Shown piece by piece: positions 42,700-51,281 of a stretch of DNA of 64,000 nt; the stretch's first letter is position 1, and each line of letters opens with the position of its first letter. The DNA is from Armatimonadota bacterium (GTDB taxonomy: Bacteria; Armatimonadota; Fimbriimonadia; Fimbriimonadales; Fimbriimonadaceae): the NCBI GenBank assembly GCA_016223145.1, contig JACRPN010000009.1, forward strand, positions 1 to 64,000, in the 5' to 3' direction. The notes under the pieces were generated by a model that saw only the letters and a program-made list of their open reading frames with translations, had not been told where the DNA came from and did no database searches. The position numbers were made by a program, and so were the translations under genes.

Positions 42700-43247
42700 G
42701 ATGCAATGAGCCCATACACGGTCTCGGTGGCGCTTTGCAAGTCGTCGTTGACCACCTGATGGGTGTAGCGGTCGGCGAACCCGAGTTCCCAATTGGCTTT
42801 GGCGAGCCTGCGCTGGATCGAAGCCTCGTCATCCCCGCCGCGCGCCCGAATGCGCCGCTCCAACTCCTCCATCGAAGGCGGCAGAATGATGATCGACAGC
42901 GCGTCCGGTCGCTGTCGGCGCACCTCGTTCGCCCCTTCCACATCTATCTTGAGCACGGCGATCTTGCCCTCCGATTCCATCCGCTCGGCATCCGTGCGCG
43001 GACTGGCGTACCAATCGTCTGCGAACACGTTCATGTACTCGAAGAAATGTCCTGCCTGCGCAAGTTCGAAGAACCGGTTCAGCGAGACGAAGTGATAATC
43101 GACGCCGTTTTGCTCGCCCGCTCTTGGTTGGCGGGTGGTGTAGGTCACCACACGGTGAATCCTGGGGTCTCTGGCGATCAGGGCATCGAGGATCGCGTCC
43201 TTGCCCACCCCGCTCGGGCCGCTGAGCAGGACCAGGCTGCCCCTCAT
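42696..43247 (-). CDS. gmk: Guanylate kinase
   Basis: A 183-residue guanylate kinase: P-loop SGPSGVGKDAILD, GMP-binding YTTRQPRAGEQNGVDYHFVS, and the lid region. It phosphorylates GMP to GDP. The usual final P-loop residue (Thr/Ser) is Asp here, as in many gmk. Its ATG overlaps the yvcK stop by 4 nt, so the two are translated together. Confidence 0.94.
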   Translation of the reverse strand: MRGSLVLLSGPSGVGKDAILDALIARDPRIHRVVTYTTRQPRAGEQNGVDYHFVSLNRFFELAQAGHFFEYMNVFADDWYASPRTDAERMESEGKIAVLKIDVEGANEVRRQRPDALSIIILPPSMEELERRIRARGGDDEASIQRRLAKANWELGFADRYTHQVVNDDLQSATETVYGLIAS

Positions 43248-44551
43248 CGCTCCACCAGCGACACGAGTCTGGCCGCCACCTTCATCGGGTCGTGGCGGAC
43301 GAAATCAGATTCGCTCATCAGGTCGGAGCTGAGGGTCTTGTAGCCCATCGCACGGATGCGGTCGACGTCCGGGTCCACCAGAAACTGGCCGAACTCGCGG
43401 TACTTTTCGATGGCAATGGCGCTGGGCACGCCGGTATTCACGAGCACCGTGTCAAAAGTGCGGAATTCCACATTTGCCTGGATGGCGGTGACGTGCTCGG
43501 AGGCCGTAAAGGCGTCGCTCTCGCCGGGCTGGGTCATAACGTTGCAGACGTAGGCCTTCGTCGCTTTCGAATCGCGCAGCGCCTCGGCGATGCCTGGCAC
43601 CAGGAGATTGGGAATGACCGAGGTGTATACGCTTCCCGGGCCGATGCAGATGAGGTCCGCGTTGTGGATCGCCTCAATCGCGCCGGCATAGGGGTCCACG
43701 CGCTCTGGGTCGAGGTAGATGCGCCGAATTCGTTTTCCGAAGCCGACGATCTTGGTCTCACCGCAGACCTCCGTGCCATCCTCCATCACCGCCCGGAGCC
43801 TAACGTGCTCCATGGTCGAAGGCACGACGCGGCCACGGATGAGAAGGACGTCGGAGGCGATCTCAATGGCCTTTTCGAAGTCGCCGTGAGCCTGGTCCAC
43901 CAAGGCGGCTATTAGTAGGTTCCCGATGGAGTGTCCAGAAAGGCTCCCGCTGTCCTTTCCGAAGCGGTGCTGGAAGAGGTCGGTCATGGACTTTTCAGCG
44001 TCGGCCAATGCCACCAGACAGTTGCGCATGTCGCCGGGCGGGATGATGCCCTTATCCTTGACCAGCCGTCCGCTGGAGCCGCCATCATCGGTGACGGTGA
44101 CGATGGCGGTGATGTTGGAGGAGTGGGTCTTCAGGCCGCGAAGCAGCGTGCTGAGTCCTGTGCCGCCTCCCAGAGCGACGATTCGAGGCCCCTGTGCCAG
44201 CCTCTGGCGCTGCACATACACGTCCACCATGCCGGTGCCGAAGCCCGTGAGCGTTCGTATCACTTGGAAGATCACCGCGCGCAGCCCGACGTAGCTGCAG
44301 TACATGCCCAGAAAGAGCAGCGCACCCCCCATCATGTGGGTCGCAAGTTCGAGCGAATTGGCGGGGACTAGCACCTGGAGGATGCCGCTCGCGCCCCGCT
44401 CGAGCCACTCCAAAACGGGGAGGATGACGAGCTTAAAGCTGAGCGCGGCGCCGACAAGGAAGAAGAAGAGCCCCGCCACAAAGAGCGCAACGGCCTTGCG
44501 CAGGCCGGCGGTTGGGGCGAAGAGTTTCTTCAGTCGGTGCCGGTTGATCAT
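43244..44551 (-). CDS. yvcK: Gluconeogenesis factor YvcK family protein with membrane helices
   Basis: A 435-residue protein. Two N-terminal membrane helices (AVALFVAGLFFFLVGAALSF; MMGGALLFLGMYCSYVGL) precede the YvcK/CofD-like domain (IVALGGGTGLSTLLRGLK, VTVTDDGGSSGRL, PPGDMRNCLVALAD, CIGPGSVYTSVIPNLLV). YvcK binds UDP-sugars and affects cell-wall synthesis and growth on gluconeogenic carbon. whiA and rapZ, frequent neighbours in other bacteria, are absent here; gmk takes that place. Confidence 0.92.
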   Translation of the reverse strand: MINRHRLKKLFAPTAGLRKAVALFVAGLFFFLVGAALSFKLVILPVLEWLERGASGILQVLVPANSLELATHMMGGALLFLGMYCSYVGLRAVIFQVIRTLTGFGTGMVDVYVQRQRLAQGPRIVALGGGTGLSTLLRGLKTHSSNITAIVTVTDDGGSSGRLVKDKGIIPPGDMRNCLVALADAEKSMTDLFQHRFGKDSGSLSGHSIGNLLIAALVDQAHGDFEKAIEIASDVLLIRGRVVPSTMEHVRLRAVMEDGTEVCGETKIVGFGKRIRRIYLDPERVDPYAGAIEAIHNADLICIGPGSVYTSVIPNLLVPGIAEALRDSKATKAYVCNVMTQPGESDAFTASEHVTAIQANVEFRTFDTVLVNTGVPSAIAIEKYREFGQFLVDPDVDRIRAMGYKTLSSDLMSESDFVRHDPMKVAARLVSLVER

Positions 44552-44560
44552 CGCTGGGTG

Positions 44561-44965
44561 TCAGTCCTTGTCGCCGTTTTTGCCGTCGCCGAGGAACGAC
44601 CCGAGCAGACCATTGATGAAGCTGATGAGCAGGCTGCCCACAAACGCCGCCAGGAACTTCTGCATCTCGTCGCCCGCCAGGTGGTAGCCGAGCCCCAGGC
44701 TCGCGGCAAACATGAGAACCAGGGCGTTGACGACCAATGAGAACAGCCCGAGGGTCAGGCAGTTGAGGGGGATGGTGAGGAACTTGAGCAGATTGCCGAG
44801 AGTGGCGTTGAGGAGCGCAAGCACCGCTACGCCGAGCAGGAACCTGAGGGTGTCATCCGAACTCTTGAGGTCGGTGACGAAGCCGAGTCCCAGGATCCGG
44901 CAGAGTTGGGCTGCGCCCCAGACGGAGAGGGCCAGCAAGATCCAGCGCAGCAGCAATCTTCCCAT
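44561..44965 (-). CDS. Phage-holin-like (YvlD family) membrane protein
   Basis: A 134-residue membrane protein with four helices in the YvlD/holin 4 superfamily pattern: LLLRWILLALSVWGAAQLC, LLGVAVLALLNATLGNLLKF, ITLPLNCLTLGLFSLVVNA-like block (read here as IPLNCLTLGLFSLVVNALVL) and FVGSLLISFINGLLGSFLG. Despite the family name it is a chromosomal housekeeping membrane protein, not phage. ATG 44965 follows GGGAGG; an in-frame extension to 45094 has no homology. It is 9 nt upstream of yvcK. Confidence 0.88.
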   Translation of the reverse strand: MGRLLLRWILLALSVWGAAQLCRILGLGFVTDLKSSDDTLRFLLGVAVLALLNATLGNLLKFLTIPLNCLTLGLFSLVVNALVLMFAASLGLGYHLAGDEMQKFLAAFVGSLLISFINGLLGSFLGDGKNGDKD

Positions 44966-45108
44966 GGAGCCTCCCGGCGCGAAAATCCCGCGCCGCCGAT
45001 AGGAGATTGTATCCCCAACGGACATGTGCGCTCCGGCGGGTTCGGCCCCGGACGAATGCACTGCTGAGGGGGGGCCGCTCGAAAGAACGTACAATAGCCG
45101 CAGAGCCC

Positions 45109-47484
45109 ATGACCATTGCCGAGATCTTTAACAACCTGAATTACGGGCCCGCTCCCGAGGCGGCCGAACTGGCGCAGGCCTGGCTGGAGGCGCACCAAGG
45201 ATCGTTCGGGATCTATATCGGCGGGGAATTTCGGGCGTCGCACTCCGGAGGGCAGTTCGAGACCGACTGCCCGGCAACGGGAGAACCCTTGGCGAAGATC
45301 GCGCTAGGCGGGCCGGAAGACGTCGATGCAGCGGTAAAGGCGGCGCGAGCGGCGCAGCCCAATTGGGAGTCCCTCGGCGGACATGGCAGAGCGAAAGTGC
45401 TCTATGCACTGGCACGGCAGGTGCAGAAGCACTCCCGGCTTCTGGCGGTCTTGGAGACCCTCGACAACGGCAAACCCATCCGTGAGACCCGGGATATCGA
45501 CGTGCCGCTGGTAGCGCGCCACTTCTATCACCATGCGGGCTGGGCGCAGATCTTCGAGACGGAGTTCTCAGGGTACAGGCCTGTGGGCGTTTGCGGCCAG
45601 ATCATCCCGTGGAACTTCCCGCTCTTAATGCTGGCCTGGAAGATTGCGCCAGCGCTTGCAGCCGGGAACACGGTGGTGCTCAAGCCCGCCGAATTCACGT
45701 CGCTCACCGCGCTTTGCTTCGCTGAGCTCTGTGACGCCGCTGGCGTGCCTCCGGGGGTCGTCAACATCGTTACCGGCGAGGGCGAGACGGGACGGCTGAT
45801 CGTCGAGCACCCTGGAATCGACAAGATCGCGTTCACCGGGAGCACCGAAGTGGGCCGCCTGATCCGCAAGGCGACGGCGGGCACGGGCAAGAAGCTGAGC
45901 CTTGAACTCGGCGGCAAGTCGCCGTTCATCGTGTTCGAGGACGCCGATCTCGACAGCGCCGTCGAGGGGCTCGTGGACGCGATCTGGTTCAACCAGGGCC
46001 AGGTTTGCTGCGCGGGGTCGCGGCTGCTCGTGCAGGAATCCTGCGCAGAGAGGTTCCTCTCCAAGCTCAAGGACCGGATGGCGACGCTTCGCATGGGCGA
46101 CCCTTTGGACAAGGCCGTCGACATCGGTGCAATTATCGCTCCGGTGCAGCTTGAGCGGATCGCGGGACTGGTCGAGCAGAGCCGCAACGAGGGAGCGGAG
46201 GTCTACCAGGCGCCCTGCGAGATCCCGGCGCGGGGGTGGTTCTACCCGCCGACGCTTCTCTCCAACGTTTCGCCGGCCTCGACCGCCGCGCAGGTAGAGA
46301 TTTTCGGCCCGGTGCTGGCCGCCATGACCTTCCGCACTCCCGCCGAGGCGGTGGCGCTCGCGAACAACACGGTCTACGGGCTCGCGGCGAGCGTATGGAG
46401 TGAAAACCTGAGCCTGGCGCTGGACGTCGCGGGACAGGTGAAGTCTGGGACGGTGTGGGTGAACTCGACGAACCTCTTCGACGCCGCATCTGGTTTTGGC
46501 GGCTATCGGGAGAGCGGCTTTGGCCGCGAAGGCGGCAGCGAGGGACTTCTGGAGTATCTGGTTTTCGACCGTTTGGGCTCCTCGCCCCGCAAGCCGGCGC
46601 CCAAGCCGTCCAAGCGCGAACCAACCTCGCCTCCCGGCATCGACCGAACCTACAAGCTCTACATCGGTGGCAAGCAGGTGCGGCCTGACCAGGGGTTTTC
46701 GCTCGAAGTGGTTGGTTCTTCGGGCAGACGGCTGGGCGAGGTGTCTCGCGCCAACCGCAAGGACGTGCGGAATGCCGTCGAAGCGGCGAGGAACGCGCAG
46801 CCAGGCTGGGCGGCCCAGACCGGCCATGCGCGGGCGCAAGTTCTTTATTACTTGGCAGAAAACCTCTCGGCGCGCGGCGCCCAGTTTGCCGAGCTGTTGG
46901 CGGCGATGTCGGGTTCAGGGTTCGCCGATGGGGAACGAGAGGTCGGGCTTTGTGTGGAGCGGCTGTTCGAGTGCGCGGCCTGGGCGGACAAGTACGACGG
47001 GCGCGTGCACGGGACGGCCTTCCGGGGGATCACCTACACCCTGAACGAACCGGTCGGCGTGATCGCGGCAACCTGCCCCGATGGTCCGGGGCTCCTGCCC
47101 TTGGTCGCCACCCTGGGAGTCTGCATGGCGATGGGCAACGCCTGCGTGGTGGCCCCGAGTGAGACGACGCCGCTGGCGGCGGCGGAGTTCATCCAGGTGC
47201 TCGAGACCTCGGACGTACCTGCCGGGGTCGTCAACTTGCTGACGGGACTTCAGTCGGAGCTTCGAAAGACGCTGGCCGAGCATGACGGCGTGGATGCGAT
47301 GTGGCATTTCGGCGACGCTGAAGGGGGCCGGCAAGTCGAACTGCTATCGGTAGGCAACCTTAAGCAGACTTGGCTCGGGCCCTCAAAGTCCCACGACTGG
47401 AGCGAGCGGCCCTGGTCGGCCAGCAAGGAATTCCTCCGCCACGCCACTCAGGTGAAAAACGTTTGGGCACCTTTGGGCGAATAG
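45109..47484 (+). CDS. Tandem aldehyde dehydrogenase, ALDH16-type
   Basis: A 791-residue fusion of two aldehyde dehydrogenase domains. Domain 1 (residues about 30-490) is complete: PWNFPLLMLAWKIAPALAAG, LELGGKSP with the general-base Glu, and catalytic Cys300 in NQGQVCCAGSR. A Pro/Lys linker (KPAPKPSKREPTSPPG) leads to domain 2 (from about 515), which keeps the NAD-fold blocks (LNEPVGVIAATCPDG) but lacks the GQxC region and stops short. This matches the ALDH16 family, in which the second domain is non-catalytic and aids dimerisation. ATG 45109 has no clear ribosome site; a TACAAT box ends 13 nt upstream, so the transcript may be almost leaderless. Confidence 0.9.
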   Translation: MTIAEIFNNLNYGPAPEAAELAQAWLEAHQGSFGIYIGGEFRASHSGGQFETDCPATGEPLAKIALGGPEDVDAAVKAARAAQPNWESLGGHGRAKVLYALARQVQKHSRLLAVLETLDNGKPIRETRDIDVPLVARHFYHHAGWAQIFETEFSGYRPVGVCGQIIPWNFPLLMLAWKIAPALAAGNTVVLKPAEFTSLTALCFAELCDAAGVPPGVVNIVTGEGETGRLIVEHPGIDKIAFTGSTEVGRLIRKATAGTGKKLSLELGGKSPFIVFEDADLDSAVEGLVDAIWFNQGQVCCAGSRLLVQESCAERFLSKLKDRMATLRMGDPLDKAVDIGAIIAPVQLERIAGLVEQSRNEGAEVYQAPCEIPARGWFYPPTLLSNVSPASTAAQVEIFGPVLAAMTFRTPAEAVALANNTVYGLAASVWSENLSLALDVAGQVKSGTVWVNSTNLFDAASGFGGYRESGFGREGGSEGLLEYLVFDRLGSSPRKPAPKPSKREPTSPPGIDRTYKLYIGGKQVRPDQGFSLEVVGSSGRRLGEVSRANRKDVRNAVEAARNAQPGWAAQTGHARAQVLYYLAENLSARGAQFAELLAAMSGSGFADGEREVGLCVERLFECAAWADKYDGRVHGTAFRGITYTLNEPVGVIAATCPDGPGLLPLVATLGVCMAMGNACVVAPSETTPLAAAEFIQVLETSDVPAGVVNLLTGLQSELRKTLAEHDGVDAMWHFGDAEGGRQVELLSVGNLKQTWLGPSKSHDWSERPWSASKEFLRHATQVKNVWAPLGE

Positions 47485-47552
47485 GGCTCCTTGAGCCGTG
47501 CAATGGTGAAGTCACGGTGGGTACCCAGGCCGTTCAGGTACAAGAAAGCTTG

Positions 47553-48290
47553 ATGACGATCTCCTCGAAAAACATCGCCGCCCGTGACCGACTCATTGTT
47601 GCCCTCGACCTGCCGACACCGGAAGAAAACTGGAGGCTCGTCGAGTCTCTCGGCGATGAGGCAGCCTTCTATAAGGTTGGGTGGCGGCTCTTCCTCTGCT
47701 CGGGCTTCGACCTGGTCGATCGGCTCAGAGGTTTGGGCAAGAAGGTGTTTCTCGACCTAAAGATGGACGATATCGGGGAGACGATCCAGACGGCGGTGGC
47801 GGTCATCGCTGGCCGGGCAGACCTGCTGACCCTTCAAGGCGGGGCCGCGACACTCCGTGCCGCGAGGGCCGGCGTGGGGGCTGCGCCCGGGCCAAAACTC
47901 CTCTCGGTCACGTTCCTTTCCAGCATGAACGCGCAAGACCTCTCGGACGTGTACGGCGTCGTCACTCGGGGGGAGCAGGCGTTCGATTTCGATGCCTTTC
48001 TGCTTCACCGGGCCTCGATGGCGATGGAAGCGGGCGCGGACGGCTTGATCGCATCGGGCGGCAGCATCGGCCTTTTGCGTGAGAAGCTAGGCGAGCGACC
48101 GCTGATTGTGACGCCGGGAATCCGGCCTACGGGATCCTCCACCGATGAACACAAACGAAGCCTTACCCCGGCCGAGGCCATCAAGATGGGCGCGGACCAC
48201 CTAGTCGTGGGAAGGCCGATACGATCGGCGGCCGATCCGCTGGGTGCCGCGCGGCAGATTCTTGAAGAGATCGAAGGCGCCATAGGATAG
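47553..48290 (+). CDS. pyrF: Orotidine 5'-phosphate decarboxylase
   Basis: A 245-residue OMP decarboxylase: LIVALDLPTPEENW, the catalytic tetrad loop FLDLKMDDIGET (Asp-Lys...Asp), VTFLSSMN and VTPGIRPTGSSTDEHKR with its phosphate-binding Arg, then DHLVVGRPI. It is the final step of UMP synthesis. ATG 47553 lies 68 nt after the dehydrogenase gene; the frame is open upstream into that gene. Confidence 0.95.
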   Translation: MTISSKNIAARDRLIVALDLPTPEENWRLVESLGDEAAFYKVGWRLFLCSGFDLVDRLRGLGKKVFLDLKMDDIGETIQTAVAVIAGRADLLTLQGGAATLRAARAGVGAAPGPKLLSVTFLSSMNAQDLSDVYGVVTRGEQAFDFDAFLLHRASMAMEAGADGLIASGGSIGLLREKLGERPLIVTPGIRPTGSSTDEHKRSLTPAEAIKMGADHLVVGRPIRSAADPLGAARQILEEIEGAIG

Positions 48291-48616
48291 GGCGGTTCGT
48301 GGCGCGTGGTGCGTAGGTTCGTGGCTCGTGAGCTCTGATCCGTGGCTCCGAGTGGGTCCATAGCCGCCGGTTCCGTGCCGGAGCAGTAGGGGACTTCTCG
48401 CAAAGCCGCCAAAGCGTAAAGGACCGCCAAGGTGATGAGTTCGTGGACCGTGGTGCGCGGTGCGTGAATCGTGGCTCCGAGAACCACCTCTCCCGACTTG
48501 GAGAGGTCGGTGGACGCATTGAACCGGATGAGGGCACGGAGTGTGGTCCGAGGTTCGAGGTTCGAAGTTTCTGGGCCAGTTCCCTTAGGCCCTTTGTCCC
48601 TTGGTCCCTCAGTCCC
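48291..48616. repeat. Repeat-rich intergenic region between convergent pyrF and histidine kinase
   Basis: No gene. Three repeat styles: 7-8 nt CGTGG units (48299-48345 and 48440-48482, e.g. TTCGTGG, CGCGTGG, TGCGTGA), TTCGAGG units near 48553, and the 8-nt TCCCTNNG repeat at 48579-48620 which runs into the end of the kinase gene. The CGTGG type recurs at 51237-51275. Confidence 0.65.
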
Positions 48617-50326
48617 TCAATCGTTCGCGGCTTTGGCTTTGTCGATGTCCAGGTCCATCGGAATGCGAACGTAGAACGTCGAGCCGACGCCGACCTCGCT
48701 CTCGGCCCAAATCTTGCCGAGGTGAACGCTCTCCACGAGGTGCTTGACCAGAAACAGCCCCAAGCCGGTGCCATAGATCTTGCGGTTGTCCTCGTTGTGG
48801 ACCCTGTGGAATTGGTCGAAGACCTTGTTCAGGTGGTCCTTGGGAATGCCCATTCCGTGATCTTGCACACTGATCAGCAGATCGTTGCCTTGCTTCTCAG
48901 ATTTCACCCGAATCGTGCCCCCATTCGGCGAGTACTTGATGGCGTTGCTTAGCAGGTTGGTGATGACCTGGTCGAACTTGTCTTCGTCGGCGGTGACAAA
49001 GCGAATGCTCTGGTCCGCCTCGAGCGTTAGCCGGTGCTTCGGCGCTGCCTGCCGCTGAATGCGAACGGCCTTGTCGAGGAGCTTGTTGATCTCGACTTGC
49101 GTGTAGTTCGGCTTCAGGCTCTGATTCGATTCGATTCGCGCGGTGTTCAGGAGGTCGTTGATGAGCCGGGTCAGGCGGTCGCACTCCTGATCGATGATCA
49201 TATAGAACTCTCGCCGCTCGTCCAGCGTGAAGGTCTCGTCCATCAGCAGTGTACTGACGAAGCCCTTGATCGCCGTGAGCGGCGTCCTCAGCTCGTGTGA
49301 GGCCATGGCCACGAACGAGCTCTTCATGCGCTCAACGTTCTTGACCTCGGTGATGTCGCTAAGGATCGCCACAACGCCGAGGTCCTTGCCCTCGTCGCTG
49401 CGAACACGTGCGGCTTGGATCTGATAGACCCGCTCGACCCCGGCGATGCTGACCGAGATCTCCTGCCTAGGAGGCTCTTCACTCTTGAGTGTGGCGTCAA
49501 TGACGCCGCCGAACCCTTCGAAGTTGATGATGTCTCCGTAGGGCTTCCCGACGACAATCTCTGGCGCCTGGAAGATGGTCCGCGCCGTGGCGTTCATCTG
49601 GCTCACCAAGCCTTCCGGTGAGATAAGAACCAGCCCGGCGGTCAGCGATTCGAACGTCTGAAGCAGTTCTTCGCGCTCTTCTACGACTTCGCGGTACAGC
49701 TGGAGGTTGGCGATGATGGAACCGACGTTGCGCGCCATGCGCTCTAGGAGCCGGACGTCTTCCTCGATGAACGACTCGCCGTGACGCTTGTTGAAGGCGT
49801 GGAGCACGCCGATGGGGGTGCGCTCGACGACCCGGTTCTCTTCATCACGCCGCTCGATGACCAAAGGAACGGTGATGCCATTGTTGACATGCAAGAGGGA
49901 AAAGGGATCGTCTTTCGTGCGCGGGTCGGTTGTCGCGTCGTGGAAGATCACAGGCTTGCTGTCGCGAAACACGAGCCCTGCCACGCCGTGTGTGGCGCGT
50001 GAACGGAATATCTTGAGCTGGTCCTCTTCGACGCCATAAGCGGGAGGAATGCCGTGCAGTTCACCGGTTTCCCGGTTGTAGAACATGATCACGATTTTCT
50101 CCGCTTGAAGAATCATCGCGATGCGCTGGACCAAGCGCTTGAGCGTTGCGTCCGCTTCGCTTAGGGGCGTGGACCCCAGGCCGCCCTCTTCACTCGACGC
50201 CGGGGCGGGCTCACCGGTCTTTTTCGGGGCTCGGTCTTCGACTTCGTGTAGCCGAGCTTCCAACTCGTGAATGCGGGCTTGTGCCGCATCGAGTTGCTCG
50301 CGGTATTCGTTCGTTTCGGAGGGCAT
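48617..50326 (-). CDS. Sensor histidine kinase with GAF and PAS domains
   Basis: A 569-residue soluble kinase. Order: N-terminal coiled coil (EYREQLDAAQARIHELEARL), GAF domain (about 65-230; ATHGVAGLVFRDSKPVIFHD), PAS domain (about 240-345; GLVLISPEGLVSQMNATART), HisKA with H-box FVAMASHELRTPLTAIKGF, and HATPase (NLLSNAIKYSPNGG, DHGMGIPKDH, GTGLGLFLVKHLV). No membrane helix, so it senses an internal signal through GAF or PAS. No response regulator adjoins it: an orphan kinase. ATG 50326 is chosen; the frame is open to 50401. Confidence 0.92.
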   Translation of the reverse strand: MPSETNEYREQLDAAQARIHELEARLHEVEDRAPKKTGEPAPASSEEGGLGSTPLSEADATLKRLVQRIAMILQAEKIVIMFYNRETGELHGIPPAYGVEEDQLKIFRSRATHGVAGLVFRDSKPVIFHDATTDPRTKDDPFSLLHVNNGITVPLVIERRDEENRVVERTPIGVLHAFNKRHGESFIEEDVRLLERMARNVGSIIANLQLYREVVEEREELLQTFESLTAGLVLISPEGLVSQMNATARTIFQAPEIVVGKPYGDIINFEGFGGVIDATLKSEEPPRQEISVSIAGVERVYQIQAARVRSDEGKDLGVVAILSDITEVKNVERMKSSFVAMASHELRTPLTAIKGFVSTLLMDETFTLDERREFYMIIDQECDRLTRLINDLLNTARIESNQSLKPNYTQVEINKLLDKAVRIQRQAAPKHRLTLEADQSIRFVTADEDKFDQVITNLLSNAIKYSPNGGTIRVKSEKQGNDLLISVQDHGMGIPKDHLNKVFDQFHRVHNEDNRKIYGTGLGLFLVKHLVESVHLGKIWAESEVGVGSTFYVRIPMDLDIDKAKAAND

Positions 50327-50472
50327 GGAGTTCTCGCTCAAAAGAAATACAATTGTGGCGGGCGCTTCCGCACCCGCAATGCCGATAGACTTTACCAGCA
50401 AAGGGGGTCCGACTTCCGGGAGACCGACCCTATTTGGGCCATGCCCGCGAAATCCAAGTCATAATCCGGTCT

Positions 50473-51210
50473 ATGGCTGGGCCCTTGGATCGCTCGCATC
50501 AATCGTCTGAGGAGCTGCCCCTGTTCCTGCTGGAGACCGTTCTCTTTCCTTACGCCACTCTGCAGCTTCATATCTTTGAGGCTCGTTACCTTGAAATGGT
50601 TCAAGAGTGCCGGGAAACCGGCCGCCCGTTTGGGGTCGTTCTGATTCGAGATGGGCGAGAAGTGGGAGGCTCCGCGGACCCCTACATGGTGGGTACTTCA
50701 GCCCGGATCTTGAAGGTCCACGAATACGACGACGGCCGGCTGGACCTTCAGGTACAAGGGGAGGGCCGATTCCGCATCCGCAGCCTGGACGAGTCGCGGC
50801 CGTTCTTGGTCGGGCGGGTGGAGCCGGTCGTCGAGGACGATGCCGACGAATCGCCGCGAGGCTATGCGCTGCTCTCCCGCGCCCAGGAGACCTTCCAACT
50901 GCTGATCCAGCACCTCTTGTCAAAGCCCAACTACAGCATCGAGGTGGTGTTTCCACAAGATCCCGAGGCGTTCTCGTTTACGATCGCCAATCTGCTCCGG
51001 ATGGATAACCGAAAGAAGCAGCTCCTGCTGGAGATCACCGACACCACTGAGCGCATCGCCAGCATCCTTCCGCTCCTCGAAAGCCAGCTGGCGGAGGTTC
51101 AGGAGGGGGGTAGCCAGCAGGCGCCCGTCACGATCCCAGGGCTCTCGCACGAAACGGATATTCGGCGGCTCTCCTCACATGAAATCCGGGACATGCTTTG
51201 CAACAACTGA
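50473..51210 (+). CDS. LON N-terminal (substrate-binding) domain protein
   Basis: A 245-residue stand-alone LON substrate-binding domain: LPLFLLETVLFPYATLQLHI and FEARYLEMVQECRETGRPFG, then QVQGEGRFRIRSLDES. The AAA+ and protease parts of Lon are absent. Such proteins are common and of uncertain role, possibly protein quality control. A helical extension follows (IQHLLSKPNYSIEVVFPQDP). ATG 50473; the kinase gene is divergent, 146 nt away. Confidence 0.9.
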   Translation: MAGPLDRSHQSSEELPLFLLETVLFPYATLQLHIFEARYLEMVQECRETGRPFGVVLIRDGREVGGSADPYMVGTSARILKVHEYDDGRLDLQVQGEGRFRIRSLDESRPFLVGRVEPVVEDDADESPRGYALLSRAQETFQLLIQHLLSKPNYSIEVVFPQDPEAFSFTIANLLRMDNRKKQLLLEITDTTERIASILPLLESQLAEVQEGGSQQAPVTIPGLSHETDIRRLSSHEIRDMLCNN

Positions 51211-51236
51211 GGCGAAGGGCGAAGGGTCTGGACCTC

Positions 51237-51275
51237 TCACCACGAACCACGAACCTACGATCCACGCACCCTAGC
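51237..51275. repeat. CCACGAACC-type degenerate tandem repeat
   Basis: CCACGAA/CCACGAA/CCTACGA/TCCACGC units, the complement of the CGTGG repeats at 48299-48482. It fills the gap between the convergent LON-domain and DnaJ-WD40 genes. Confidence 0.5.
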
Positions 51276-51281
51276 TCCTGG

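Noticed and set aside
41395-42792. 465-residue minus-strand ORF
   Set aside because: Antisense of the CNNM/HlyC gene, which has clear DUF21, CBS and CorC_HlyC motifs.
44561-44965. Prophage suggested by a holin-family protein
   Set aside because: It is the chromosomal YvlD-like type; no phage gene is nearby.
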